Shown here piece by piece: positions 16,413 to 25,454 of a stretch of 64,000 nt of DNA. The notes under the pieces were generated by a model. That model was not told where the DNA came from, made no database searches, and saw only the letters and a list, made by a program, of their open reading frames with translations. The first letter of the stretch is position 1; every line of letters starts with the position of its first letter. Origin of the DNA: Palsa-360 sp963710315 (GTDB lineage Bacteria; Acidobacteriota; Terriglobia; Acidiferrales; UBA7541); the NCBI GenBank assembly GCA_963710315.1, contig CAVPZW010000007.1, positions 186,001 through 250,000 on the forward strand, in the 5' to 3' direction. The position numbers and the translations under genes were made by a program.

Positions 16413-18077
16413 TTGGATAAACCTTCTCTCTTAGCAATTCCCCTGGGCGGACTGGGCGAGTTCGGCATGAACATGATGGTCCTCCGCTCGGGCGACGACA
16501 TGATTTTGATCGATGCGGGCATGATGTTCCCCGAAGTGGAACTTCTCGGCGTGGACATCGTCATTCCCGACATCACCTACCTCAAGCAGAACAGGCAATA
16601 CCTGCGCGCCATCCTGCTGACGCACGGGCACGAGGACCACATCGGCGCGCTGCCCTACATCCTGCGCGACCTGCAAGTGCCCATCTACGGCACGCGCTTC
16701 ACGCTGGCGCTGGTGCACAAGCGCCTGGAAGAGCACGGCCTGCTGGACAAGACCGACCTGCGCGAAGTCATCCCCGGACGCAAGCTGGAAGTGGGGCCGT
16801 TCGAGATCGAGTTCATCAGCGTCACGCACAGCACCATCGATTGCGTCGCGCTGGCCATTCGCACTCCAGTCGGAGTGGTGATCCACACTGGCGACTTCAA
16901 GATTGACCAGACTCCCACGGACGGCCAGCCCTTTGACTTGCACGCCTTCGCCCGCTACGGCGCGGAAGGCGTGCTGGCGCTATTCAGCGACAGCACCAAC
17001 GTAGAGCGCCCTGGCTACACGCCATCGGAGCGCATGGTCCGCCCGCGCATCGAGGAACTGACGCGCGCCGCCACGCGCAAAGTGATCGTCTCCTGCTTCG
17101 CGTCGTCCATCCCGCGCATTCAGCAGATCATCGACATCGCCGCCGCGGCCAACCGCAAAATTTCCTTCATCGGCCGCAGCATGGTGGATAACGTCGAGAT
17201 CGCCCACGGCATGAACCGCCTGCGCATTCCCGACGGCCTGGTGGTGCGCTCGCAGGACATCAATTCGTTTCCGCCCGAAAAGATGGTCGTCATGGTCAGC
17301 GGCAGCCAGGCCGAGCCCATGTCTTCGCTCTCGCGCATGGCGGTCGATAACCACCGCCTGATCACCCTGGACGAGCGCGACACCGTAATCCTTTCCTCGC
17401 GCATCATTCCCGGCAACGAAAAGGCTATCTTCCGCATGCTGGACCACATGTTCCGCAAGCGCGCGCTGGTCTATTACGACAACGACGGCGGCATCATCCA
17501 TGTGTCCGGCCACGCCAGCCAGGAAGAGCAGAAAATGCTCCTGAACCTGGTGCGCCCGCGCTTCTTCATTCCCATCCATGGAGAATATCGCCAGCTCTTC
17601 CGGCACTCCGCTCTGGCGCACGCGGTCGGCGCGGTGTCCGAGGAAATCCTGCTGATCGAAGACGGCCAGCCCATTGAATTCACCGAGGACCGCGCCTATC
17701 GCCGGGAGCCAATTACCGCCGGCCGCGTCTGCGTCGATTCCGGCTCGCTCGAGGAAATCGAGGAAGTGGTGATCCGCGACCGCAAACATTTGTCCGAGGA
17801 CGGCGTGGTGGTGCCCATCATCGCCATCAACAAGCACACCGGGCAAATCGAATCGCAGCCTGAAATCGTCACCCGCGGCTTCATGCCATCTGACAACGTG
17901 CCCGAGCTGATCAACGGCGCGCGCGAAGTGGTCCTGCGCACCGTCGAGCAATCCAACGACGAGGAAAAAACCGATTGGAGCGTCATCAAGGAAAAAATCC
18001 GCGTGGACCTGCGCCGCTACCTGAAGAAGCAAACGTCCAAGCGCCCGCTGATTCTTCCCGTGATTCTCGAATTGTGA
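16413..18077 (+). CDS. rnj: Ribonuclease J
   Basis: 5'-3' exo- and endoribonuclease for mRNA decay and rRNA maturation. The 554-residue product is a metallo-beta-lactamase/beta-CASP enzyme: HGHEDH at residues 71-76 in the motif LTHGHEDHIGALPY, then HTGDFKID, and SDSTNVERPGYTPSE at the start of the beta-CASP part. HGEYRQLFRH follows, and a C-terminal domain runs from about residue 450. It begins at TTG 16413 after AAGGACG. It is followed after 9 bases by the GNAT gene, so these may be co-transcribed. Confidence 0.94.
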   Translation: MDKPSLLAIPLGGLGEFGMNMMVLRSGDDMILIDAGMMFPEVELLGVDIVIPDITYLKQNRQYLRAILLTHGHEDHIGALPYILRDLQVPIYGTRFTLALVHKRLEEHGLLDKTDLREVIPGRKLEVGPFEIEFISVTHSTIDCVALAIRTPVGVVIHTGDFKIDQTPTDGQPFDLHAFARYGAEGVLALFSDSTNVERPGYTPSERMVRPRIEELTRAATRKVIVSCFASSIPRIQQIIDIAAAANRKISFIGRSMVDNVEIAHGMNRLRIPDGLVVRSQDINSFPPEKMVVMVSGSQAEPMSSLSRMAVDNHRLITLDERDTVILSSRIIPGNEKAIFRMLDHMFRKRALVYYDNDGGIIHVSGHASQEEQKMLLNLVRPRFFIPIHGEYRQLFRHSALAHAVGAVSEEILLIEDGQPIEFTEDRAYRREPITAGRVCVDSGSLEEIEEVVIRDRKHLSEDGVVVPIIAINKHTGQIESQPEIVTRGFMPSDNVPELINGAREVVLRTVEQSNDEEKTDWSVIKEKIRVDLRRYLKKQTSKRPLILPVILEL

Positions 18078-18086
18078 GCCGGCGCC

Positions 18087-18566
18087 GTGCCCGTTTCCCG
18101 ATTCATTCTTCGCCCCTACCGGCCGTCCGATTTCGACGCCATTCTGGCCATGGATCAGCTTTGCTTTCCCAAAACCATCGCCTACGGGCGGCGTGAAATG
18201 AAAAGTTACTTGCAAGCGAAAGGCTCTCATTGCATCGTCGCTGAAGTTTCCGGCCCGGCAAATGCCGGAGTGGTTGCCGGGTTCATCCTCACGGAGCGCC
18301 ACGCCGACGTCGCCCACATCACCACGATCGATGTTCTCGAACCGTTCCGCCGCCAATCCATCGGTTCCCTTCTACTGCAAGCCGCCGAAGAAGAAGCCGC
18401 CTCGCAAGGCGCCGCCAGCATGTATCTGGAAACGGCAACAACCAACAAAGCCGCAATTGCTTTGTGGAAGAAGCATGGCTATCTTGAAGTGGATACGATT
18501 GAAAATTATTACGGAAGCGGCGAGCACGCGTTTGAAATGATTAAGCGATTGGAACCTAAATCCTAA
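18087..18566 (+). CDS. GNAT acetyltransferase, RimI-like
   Basis: The 159-residue protein has a full GNAT domain: LRPYRPSDFDAILAMDQLCF at the start, the acetyl-CoA pyrophosphate loop in EPFRRQSIGSLLLQAAEEEA (the R-x-x-G/S-I-G type), and YLEVDTIENYYGSGEHAFEM near the end. The last motif closely matches RimI, which acetylates the N-terminus of ribosomal protein S18. The gene starts with GTG 18087 just after rnj. Its substrate is inferred by likeness only. Confidence 0.82.
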   Translation: MPVSRFILRPYRPSDFDAILAMDQLCFPKTIAYGRREMKSYLQAKGSHCIVAEVSGPANAGVVAGFILTERHADVAHITTIDVLEPFRRQSIGSLLLQAAEEEAASQGAASMYLETATTNKAAIALWKKHGYLEVDTIENYYGSGEHAFEMIKRLEPKS

Positions 18567-18580
18567 CGTAAGGGCCACCC

Positions 18581-19450
18581 ATGAATCTTCTGCACGTAGT
18601 GATCCTCGCCGTGGTGCAAGGTCTGGCCGAGTTGCTCCCGGTATCGAGCTCGGCGCACGTGGTGGTATCCGAGAAACTCATGGGCCTCGACCCCTCATCG
18701 CCGGAAATGACGCTGCTGCTGGTGATGCTGCACACCGGCACGATGTTCGCGGTGATCGTCTACTTCTGGAAGCAATGGGGAAAAACGTATTTTCAGAGCG
18801 AGAAAACCTTCTGGCAAACCGCCCTCATGCTCATCGTGGCCACGTTGCTGACCGGAGTGATCGGCGAGGGCTTGATTAAAGCAATCGAGAAATTCGCATT
18901 CAACGGAGCGAAAAACGCCGAAGTGGAACAACTCTTCGGCCGGCTTGACCTGATCGCACCGGCACTGGCCGCAGCCGGAATCCTGATCTTGATCGCGGGA
19001 ATTTACGAGAAGCGCCACCCATTTACTGGCGCGAGCGAAACCGGCGGCCTGGGAATGAAACAGGGCGCGCTGATCGGCATCGTGCAGGGATTGTGCCTGC
19101 CCTTCCGCGGCTTCTCGCGCTCCGGCGCAACCATTTCCACCGGCCTGCTGGCAGGCGTCGAGAAATCGCGCGCCGAAGCCTTCAGCTTCGCACTCGCCGT
19201 GGCGCTCACTCCCGCAGCCGACGGCCGCGAAGTACTCCGCCTAATGAAAGCCGAGCACATTGACGGCGGACTGAATTTGGCCTCCGCAATGGTCCCCAGC
19301 CTAATCGGCATGGTCTGCGCATTCATCGCCGGCCTCGTGGCGCTCAAATGGCTCAGCAAATGGCTGGAGAGCGATCGCTACTATCTGTTCGGTTTCTATT
19401 GCCTGGCCGCTGCAGCGGTCGTCGGCGTCCTGCATCACTTGGGATACTAA
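18581..19450 (+). CDS. uppP: Undecaprenyl-diphosphatase
   Basis: Membrane phosphatase that recycles undecaprenyl diphosphate for peptidoglycan synthesis and gives bacitracin resistance when raised. The 289 residues contain both BacA family signatures: QGLAELLPVSSSAHVVVSE near the N-terminus and LPFRGFSRSGATISTGLLAG in the middle, plus about seven hydrophobic helices. It follows the GNAT gene by 14 bases, so rnj, the GNAT gene and uppP could be one transcript. A degenerate family 1 copy lies just downstream. Confidence 0.93.
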   Translation: MNLLHVVILAVVQGLAELLPVSSSAHVVVSEKLMGLDPSSPEMTLLLVMLHTGTMFAVIVYFWKQWGKTYFQSEKTFWQTALMLIVATLLTGVIGEGLIKAIEKFAFNGAKNAEVEQLFGRLDLIAPALAAAGILILIAGIYEKRHPFTGASETGGLGMKQGALIGIVQGLCLPFRGFSRSGATISTGLLAGVEKSRAEAFSFALAVALTPAADGREVLRLMKAEHIDGGLNLASAMVPSLIGMVCAFIAGLVALKWLSKWLESDRYYLFGFYCLAAAAVVGVLHHLGY

Positions 19451-19518
19451 CTGTGGCATAGCGCGGGTTTGCTATATGCAAGTCCTACCGCCTCAAACTG
19501 AAGCCCGCGCCACCCTAC

Positions 19519-19908
19519 TTACTGTCCAGCGGCGCCTTCCACGATGAACACACGGCTCTTCGCGGAGCTGTGGCGGATGGGCTTGATCGCTTCATAAGCT
19601 GGGGAATTTTCCCAAGCTTGCGCCTTCTCAAAGCTTTCAAATTGGATCACCACGAAGTGCTTCGGCGCATCGCCTTCAATGGAAAGGTTCTTGCCGCCGC
19701 GAATGATGTAGTGGCCGTTGAACGCAGCCATCGTTCCCGGCGCTTTGTCCGAGTACTGCTTAAAAGTGGCGGGATCGGTGACATCTACTTCCGCGACAAC
19801 GTAGCCGGGCAGCACCTTGGCTTGCTGCGCACGAATCATTCGGGCGCCTGTCACGCCGATTACCGCTCCGGCCAGCATTCCCAAAATTATTTTATAATTC
19901 GTTTTCAT
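19519..19908 (-). CDS. DUF1330 protein with N-terminal signal/anchor
   Basis: The 129-residue protein starts with a membrane segment (KIILGMLAGAVIGVTGARMI) and carries a DUF1330 domain of the dimeric ferredoxin-like fold. The blocks are GYVVAEVDVTDPATFKQYSD, GHYIIRGGK and VVIQFESFEKAQAWENSPAY. DUF1330 proteins have no agreed function. The ATG at 19908 is preceded by GGAG 9 bases upstream. The hydrophobic start suggests export or anchoring outside the cytoplasm. Family 1 copies flank it. Confidence 0.88.
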   Translation of the reverse strand: MKTNYKIILGMLAGAVIGVTGARMIRAQQAKVLPGYVVAEVDVTDPATFKQYSDKAPGTMAAFNGHYIIRGGKNLSIEGDAPKHFVVIQFESFEKAQAWENSPAYEAIKPIRHSSAKSRVFIVEGAAGQ

Positions 19909-20024
19909 GGTTTCATTCTCCTTCGTGTGTTTCAGTGAACTAGAATTCATTTTTGCGAAAATTCCGTGCAAACTCTATACATCCGTCTAGTGAAACCGTC
20001 AACGACTATGAGAATTGGATTTTA

Positions 20025-20096
20025 GTAGCGCGGGCTTCAGCCTGCGGATTTTGGTCCTTGCAGGGACGAAACCCCGCAGGCTGAAGCCCGCGCTAC
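20025..20096. repeat. Family 1 inverted repeat between two minus-strand genes
   Basis: GTAGCGCGGGCTTCAGCCTG and its reverse complement face each other around a TCCTTGCAGGGA centre. It lies just after the stop of the propeller-protein gene and upstream of the DUF1330 gene. Confidence 0.92.
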
Positions 20097-20101
20097 CAAC
20101 A

Positions 20102-21784
20102 TCAATCCAGCGGCTCAACTTTGGCGATTTTTCCCTGATGGACTTCGGCGACCCACACGGCCACCGGTGACGAGGAATTGTCGATATCGATGTGCCTGAT
20201 ATTTTCGTTCACCGTGGGCAGCATGTACTCGACAAATTTTCCCGTCTTGTGATCGAGGCGATCCACCAGATCGGCGCCCATTCCGGATGTCCAGGCGTCG
20301 CCATTCTTGTCCGCCTTTGCGGGATAGGGGCCCAGCCAGGGCGTCGGCGCGGTCCATTCTTGAAACTTTTCCGTCTTGGGGTCGAACATGCCCAGCTTGT
20401 TCGCGTAATACTCGCCGAACCATACGCGGTCCTGCGAATCCACTGAAATGCGGCGCGGGCCGGAGTTTAGAGTGGGCGTCTTGTACAAAGTAACTTTGCC
20501 GGTCTTCCCGTCAATCTTTCCGATGTTGCCTCCCACGATGTCGGCGATGTACACGTTGGATTGTGAATCCGCGGCCAGACCGTATGTGGAATGCCCGATG
20601 GGCGTTGCGCTGTAGCTGAACTGGATGATGCCAGCGCTTTTTTCATCCGGGTGGTAGTCCGGATACATGGGATACGCGGTGATGCGGCCGGTTTGCGGAT
20701 CGAGTTTGAAAATTAAGAGGCTCTCGCCGCCCGGAAACCACGCGGTTCCGTCCGGCGCTGCGGCCACTTGCGGCTGGATGGCATGCGAGTCGTTATATTC
20801 CGGTGGGACCAGCCACGTCTGAAATTTTTCGCTGCGCGGATCGAAGCGCGTGTATCCGCCCTGGCGGAATCGCGGGATCCAAAGAAAACCATCACGGTTG
20901 AATTCAATGGAAAGGGTACCCTCTGGGAAACCGGGCTGCAGCGGCGGCATGCGCCATTCCTTGGTTTCGCCGGTTTTGGGATCAAGGCGGCCAATGAGCG
21001 GCTCGCGAAAATCGTTGTACCAGATCATTCCTTTGTCATCGAGATCAGCGTCGTGCGGCAGGCGTCCGGCCTCAGGCAGATCGTATTCGGTGACGATCAC
21101 GCGCGTGGCCCGGCCCGTGGGACGCGGAAACGTCTTCAACTCATAATTCCAAGTGGGCGTTGAACTCAAATTAATCGTGGTCAAATATTTTGCGAAAGCC
21201 GGATCGGGCTGCACGGTGACCTTGTAGGGCAACATTACTGGATGATCCAGGACGGCTTGCTCTGAATAACTTCGCATGCGCGCAAACGTGGTCAGCCATC
21301 CCTGCTCATCGTAGGTGCTCTGCACAATGGGCTGCAGCGAGTGGCAAGCGGCGCAACGAAACAGCTGATTCTTCTGCGCCTCCGTTCCCGGCACGCTGAG
21401 CAGCCACTCGGCGCTAGTGAGTTGCGGAACGAGGTCCTTGGTCTTGACCAGCTTCAAATCCGCGCGGCTTGTAGCGCCGGCCGCCACTTCGACTGACACT
21501 GGACTTGCAAGGTCATACCCAACAGCTCGAATATCGATATTGAATTTGCCGGGCGCGAGCCTGTTCGCCGGAAACGAGTAGCGCCCTGAGTGATCGCTGA
21601 CTACGGTGATGCTGATCGTCTTGCCTTCTCCCTTGGCCCTGACCAGCACGCCTTCCATCATCCCTTCGGCATCCGAACTCACCCGCCCCGCAAGCGCTAC
21701 AGCCTGACCGGTCTTTTGAGCGGGAACAGCGAACGCGGTTCCCGCAAAGGTGATTGCCAGCAAAACATATTTCATCCGCACCAT
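20102..21784 (-). CDS. Secreted CarboxypepD_reg / CxxCH / Vgb-like propeller protein
   Basis: The 560-residue exported protein has four parts. It starts with a signal peptide ending near AVPAQ. A carboxypeptidase-regulatory-like beta domain (about residues 28-112) contains SDHSGRYSFPANRLAPGKFN. A single haem-c type motif, CAACH, lies at 144-148. A propeller from about residue 230 has repeats like those of virginiamycin B lyase (KTGETKEW, KTGKVTLYKTP, DSQDRVWFGEY, EKFQEWTAP). Vgb itself inactivates streptogramins, but the added haem motif and Ig-like domain argue for another, probably redox or polymer-binding, role. A second protein with the same layout is encoded at 26662. No function is known to me. 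Confidence 0.82.
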   Translation of the reverse strand: MVRMKYVLLAITFAGTAFAVPAQKTGQAVALAGRVSSDAEGMMEGVLVRAKGEGKTISITVVSDHSGRYSFPANRLAPGKFNIDIRAVGYDLASPVSVEVAAGATSRADLKLVKTKDLVPQLTSAEWLLSVPGTEAQKNQLFRCAACHSLQPIVQSTYDEQGWLTTFARMRSYSEQAVLDHPVMLPYKVTVQPDPAFAKYLTTINLSSTPTWNYELKTFPRPTGRATRVIVTEYDLPEAGRLPHDADLDDKGMIWYNDFREPLIGRLDPKTGETKEWRMPPLQPGFPEGTLSIEFNRDGFLWIPRFRQGGYTRFDPRSEKFQTWLVPPEYNDSHAIQPQVAAAPDGTAWFPGGESLLIFKLDPQTGRITAYPMYPDYHPDEKSAGIIQFSYSATPIGHSTYGLAADSQSNVYIADIVGGNIGKIDGKTGKVTLYKTPTLNSGPRRISVDSQDRVWFGEYYANKLGMFDPKTEKFQEWTAPTPWLGPYPAKADKNGDAWTSGMGADLVDRLDHKTGKFVEYMLPTVNENIRHIDIDNSSSPVAVWVAEVHQGKIAKVEPLD

Positions 21785-22071
21785 TTGCCCTCATTTATTC
21801 CGCAACAAATCCCGCGACCAAATGCAAATCCAAGTCTTAATTTTGAAGCGGCATTATACCCGCACGAAGGCGGCACGGTGCAAGCGGCCGATTTTAGTAG
21901 GACAGGCATCCGTAACCGACCCACTACGCACTCTCCACATCTTCCTTGCCAGCCGACCCTGCTTTGATATAGTCATTGCGTTGCTCGAAGACTTCCAGAT
22001 GGGTTCCGCGCGCCAGCGCCCGCGCACCCAGCCTGCGGCGAGCACCTTCCCCCTATTTCGAGGAGACATTC

Positions 22072-24387
22072 GTGCGCGTTCTTACACCAACTGAGAATAA
22101 TCGTCTCAATGAATTGATTGGTTTTATCGGCATGACGATCGCTGTTCTGATGGCGCTGGCCTTGATTTCCTACAGCCCTCACGATCCGTCCATCAACGTT
22201 TCCGCCGAATCCTACGACCTGCACACCGTCCGCAATTGGATCGGCCCGGTCGGCGCGTACAGCGCGGACCTGCTGTTTCAGGGCTTCGGCTATGCGGCCT
22301 TCCTGCTGCCCATCGGCATGTTTATCGTGGGATCGCGATGGTTTCGCAGTGAGCTGGTCGAATCGCCGGCCATAAAAATTGTGGGATACACGCTGCTGGT
22401 GATGATGCTTCCGGCCATGCTCACGCTATGGCATGTCCCGGAAGTGCGCGGCGCGATTCCCCCCGGGGGCCTGCTGGGCCATCTGGTGTCGGCGGGATTG
22501 CGCGGCGGCTTCAATACGGTGGGAGCGAACCTGGTCGCCATTGCCATCTTCATCATCGCGCTTTTCCTGACCACCAAATTTTCGCTGATCGAAACGCATG
22601 AAACGATTCGCGGGCCGCTCTCCAAGCTGAATGTCATCGCCCCGATCAAGGAACGCTTTGCCGCCTGGCGCGAGGAGCGCGAAGAGAAGCGCATGCAGGA
22701 GCGCCTGGCCGAAATCAAGTCGCAAGGCCGCCCGCCCATCCCCGCGCAATCCGTGGCCGAAGTGGACGGCAGCGCCGTTGCCGACAGGGAGGAACGCGAG
22801 GAATCGGACGAAGAGGAGTCCGATCGCCCGCGCGCAATCGTATTCCATAACGAGGAAATCAAGCGGTCGTCCAAGCAATCTTCGTCTCCCAAAATTGCCA
22901 AGGGCGCAACCAGTTTCCGGCTTCCCTCCCCCGATTTGCTTCGCCCGGCGCCGCGCCACGAAAAAATCGAAGAGGACGAACTCAAGGAATGCGCGCAAGC
23001 CATCGAGCAGAAGTGCCAGGAGTTTGACATTGGCGGCCGCGTGACCCAGATCAATCCGGGCCCCGTGGTGACAACCTACGAATTCAAGCCGGAAGCGGGA
23101 ATCAAATACAGCCGCATCACGGGCCTCGCGGACGACTTATGCCTCGCGCTCAAGGCGGAATCGATCCTCATTGAGCGCATTCCCGGGAAATCGACCGTGG
23201 GTATCGAGGTCCCCAACGCCAATCGCCAGACCATCGCCCTGCGCGAGCAAATCGAATCGGGCGAGTTCGTTAATTCGCCTTCCAAGCTGACTCTCACGCT
23301 CGGCAAGGATTTGATCGGCCGCAACCGCGTTTCTGATCTCTGCCAAATGCCTCACTTGCTGATCGCCGGATCGACCGGCACAGGCAAGAGCGTATTCCTC
23401 AATTCCCTGATTCTTTCCATGCTCTACAAGGGCACTCCGGACGAATTGAAAATGATCATGATCGATCCCAAGCGCCTGGAGCTTGGATTGTATGAAGACA
23501 TTCCGCACCTCCTCGCGCCTGTGGTCACCGATCCCAAAGTTGCGTCCAACGTTTTGCGCAATGCCGTGCGCGAGATGGAATCGCGCCTAAAGCTGCTGGC
23601 CGCGCGCGGCGTTCGCAATATCGACCAATACAACCGCACATTCCAAAAGGGCCAGTCGCTCTCGCTGTTTGACGACGCCGATACTGCCGAGCACAAGCCG
23701 CTGCCCTACATCGTCATCGTCATCGACGAGCTGGCCGACCTGATGATGGTCGACACCAGCAACGTCGAGGAATCCATCACGCGCCTGGCGCAGATGGCAC
23801 GCGCCGTGGGCATCCACCTGATCCTTGCCACGCAGCGCCCCTCGGTGGACGTCATCACCGGATTAATCAAAGCCAATTTCCCCGCGCGCATTTCCTTCCG
23901 CGTGGCCAGCAAGGTTGACTCGCGCACCATTCTCGACGCCAACGGCGCCGAGTCGCTCCTGGGACGCGGAGACATGCTGTATCTGCCGGCAGGCTCTTCT
24001 CGCCTGAACCGCATGCACGGCCCCTACGTCACCGAAGATGAAATCTCCGCCGTGTGCGATCACTGGCGCTCGCAGGCCAAGGCCGTTTACAACGAGCGTT
24101 TGCTCGAAGCTCCCAAAGATGAGAACGCCGCAGGCCCCGATGGCAGCCCCGAGGGAGATGCCGTTGACGATCTGCTCTACCAGGAAGCCGTCCGCGTGGT
24201 GTGCGAAGCGGGCCGCGCCTCCACTTCCACATTGCAGCGCCGCCTGCGCATCGGATACGGCCGCGCCGCGCGCCTGATCGACATCATGGAAAAAGACGGC
24301 ATCGTCGGCCCGCCCGATGGCACCAAGCCGCGCGAAGTCCTCAAAGGAAAAGACTGGATGCGCGAGGTCGATCAGTCGTTGAGATAA
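22072..24387 (+). CDS. ftsK: DNA translocase FtsK
   Basis: Septum-anchored DNA pump for chromosome segregation. The GTG start at 22072 has AGGAG 6 bases upstream and gives 771 residues; the frame upstream lacks a membrane-protein look. There are about four N-terminal helices, a charged Glu/Arg/Pro linker (about residues 190-300), then the motor with Walker A GSTGTGKSVF near residue 433 and Walker B IVIVIDELADLMM near 547. A C-terminal winged-helix gamma domain (VCEAGRASTSTLQRRLRIGY, VGPPDGTKPREVL) reads KOPS/FRS sites in known FtsK proteins. It is complete and monocistronic. Confidence 0.96.
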   Translation: MRVLTPTENNRLNELIGFIGMTIAVLMALALISYSPHDPSINVSAESYDLHTVRNWIGPVGAYSADLLFQGFGYAAFLLPIGMFIVGSRWFRSELVESPAIKIVGYTLLVMMLPAMLTLWHVPEVRGAIPPGGLLGHLVSAGLRGGFNTVGANLVAIAIFIIALFLTTKFSLIETHETIRGPLSKLNVIAPIKERFAAWREEREEKRMQERLAEIKSQGRPPIPAQSVAEVDGSAVADREEREESDEEESDRPRAIVFHNEEIKRSSKQSSSPKIAKGATSFRLPSPDLLRPAPRHEKIEEDELKECAQAIEQKCQEFDIGGRVTQINPGPVVTTYEFKPEAGIKYSRITGLADDLCLALKAESILIERIPGKSTVGIEVPNANRQTIALREQIESGEFVNSPSKLTLTLGKDLIGRNRVSDLCQMPHLLIAGSTGTGKSVFLNSLILSMLYKGTPDELKMIMIDPKRLELGLYEDIPHLLAPVVTDPKVASNVLRNAVREMESRLKLLAARGVRNIDQYNRTFQKGQSLSLFDDADTAEHKPLPYIVIVIDELADLMMVDTSNVEESITRLAQMARAVGIHLILATQRPSVDVITGLIKANFPARISFRVASKVDSRTILDANGAESLLGRGDMLYLPAGSSRLNRMHGPYVTEDEISAVCDHWRSQAKAVYNERLLEAPKDENAAGPDGSPEGDAVDDLLYQEAVRVVCEAGRASTSTLQRRLRIGYGRAARLIDIMEKDGIVGPPDGTKPREVLKGKDWMREVDQSLR

Positions 24388-24430
24388 GTCCGGCAGGATT
24401 TGGAGCTTGCGAAAACGCAGGCTCCCCCCT

Positions 24431-24516
24431 TTTTGTCATTCCGAGCGGAGCGAGGAATCTCTCTTTCTTTCCTCTAAATCGAAGAGAGATTCCTCGCTCC
24501 GCTCGGAATGACAAAA
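24431..24516. repeat. Family 2 inverted repeat after ftsK
   Basis: The left arm from TTTTGTCATTCCGAGCGGAG and the matching right arm ending GGAATGACAAAA enclose about 20 bases. It is nearly identical to the copies at 7638 and 62165 and lies 43 bases past the ftsK stop. Confidence 0.92.
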
Positions 24517-24602
24517 TATTTCTTTTTCGCATCATGTCCGAGGCATAAAGCCATAAAGCTAAGTTTGCAATCCTGAAATCGCCGCGCGATCGGCCACACT
24601 TC

Positions 24603-24812
24603 ATGCAACTTCCAACTAACGCGGGCCGAAGCCAGCCTTCTCTCTGGTGGAGGAAGCTGGGATGGCGCAAGTGGCTGCTCTTCCTCTTATTTCCAATCCC
24701 GATCGGCCCATGGTGGCAAACCCTTGTCTGGACAGCATTGTTTTGCCTATTGGTTTGGTTGCTGATTAAAGATCCCATCAAACGTTCCAAGCAGCCGCCC
24801 AAGCCGCAGTAG
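24603..24812 (+). CDS. Small hypothetical membrane protein
   Basis: This 69-residue ORF has a Trp-rich hydrophobic centre (KWLLFLLFPIPIGPWWQTLVW and TALFCLLVWLLI) between basic ends (WWRKLGWRKW; KDPIKRSKQPPKPQ). This is a plausible two-helix membrane peptide. No family is recognised and no strong ribosome site is seen. It lies between a family 2 repeat and the composite repeat at 24816. It could be a chance ORF. Confidence 0.4.
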   Translation: MQLPTNAGRSQPSLWWRKLGWRKWLLFLLFPIPIGPWWQTLVWTALFCLLVWLLIKDPIKRSKQPPKPQ

Positions 24813-24815
24813 CTT

Positions 24816-24990
24816 TTGTGGCATGGGCTTCACTGGCTGCGGAAAAAGTACTGTTTGTCATCCCGAGCGAAGCGAGGGATCTGCTTTTCTTCTCGGCTTC
24901 CAAGAAACAGCAGATTCCTCGGGCAAACCCCGCCCTTCGGAATGACACAGTGAGAGTTTTTCTGCAGCCTGTTCAGCCTATGCCACAAAA
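24816..24990. repeat. Composite repeat: family 2 element nested in family 1-like arms
   Basis: Outer arms TTGTGGCATGGGCTTCA and TTCAGCCTATGCCACAA pair with each other, then CTGCGGAAAAA pairs with TTTTTCTGCAG. Inside lies a family 2 variant from TTTGTCATCCCGAGCGAAGC to CCTTCGGAATGACAC. The same nesting occurs at 50262-50478. Confidence 0.85.
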
Positions 24991-25072
24991 AACTCGCGCC
25001 ACATCCAAAACAACTCCTCCGGCCTCTTGCTTCTATCCGCCCGCACCCGTACAATCTTTTGTCTACCGAATT

Positions 25073-25147
25073 GCCGGGGTAGCTCACCGGTAGAGCGCGG
25101 CCCTGAAAAGGCCGGCGTAGGGAGTTCAACTCTCCCCCCCGGCACCA
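25073..25147 (+). tRNA. tRNA-Phe (GAA)
   Basis: A 75-base cloverleaf with encoded CCA. The acceptor GCCGGGG pairs with CCCCGGC, the D stem is GCTC/GAGC, the anticodon stem is CGGCC/GGCCG with loop CTGAAAA (anticodon GAA), and the T stem is GGGAG/CTCCC with loop TTCAACT. The D loop is short (ACCGGTA) and has C at the usual purine position 15, with A at the end of the variable loop, so the Levitt pair is unusual. Confidence 0.95.
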
Positions 25148-25454
25148 CTTTCGCCTTTGCCCTTTTCCTCAAAGCCGCTTCACTTCGTGCAGCCAAGGAT
25201 TTCTTCCCGACTTCGAGACAATCGTGATCGAATTGATTAGGTCCGCGGGCGCCGCATGTCGCCGCCGAAAATCTTGTAGCTGTGTTGGCGGATTGGAAAC
25301 GGCCGTTCAAACGCCGAAGCGAACGAGTAAAATGTCCTAGTGGGTCTTGCGGTGCGTTGATTTGCCAGGCGAAACAACAGTCCATATGGGCTGGCGTTGA
25401 GCTTCCTCTCTGGTTGTGTTCACATACTCAAAATATTCCCAGGAGCTTAACGAC
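25148..25454. other. Gene-free region between tRNA-Phe and the DUF3050 gene
   Basis: I see no gene, repeat or clear terminator in these 307 bases. Promoters for the DUF3050 gene are expected here. Confidence 0.5.

Noticed and set aside
16980..18356. 458-residue minus-strand ORF opposite rnj
   Set aside because: Shadow of RNase J with Asp/His/Gly-rich composition and no domain.
20102..21784. Calling the protein virginiamycin B lyase
   Set aside because: The propeller is Vgb-like, but the added haem motif and beta domain and the absence of other resistance genes make the antibiotic role unsupported.
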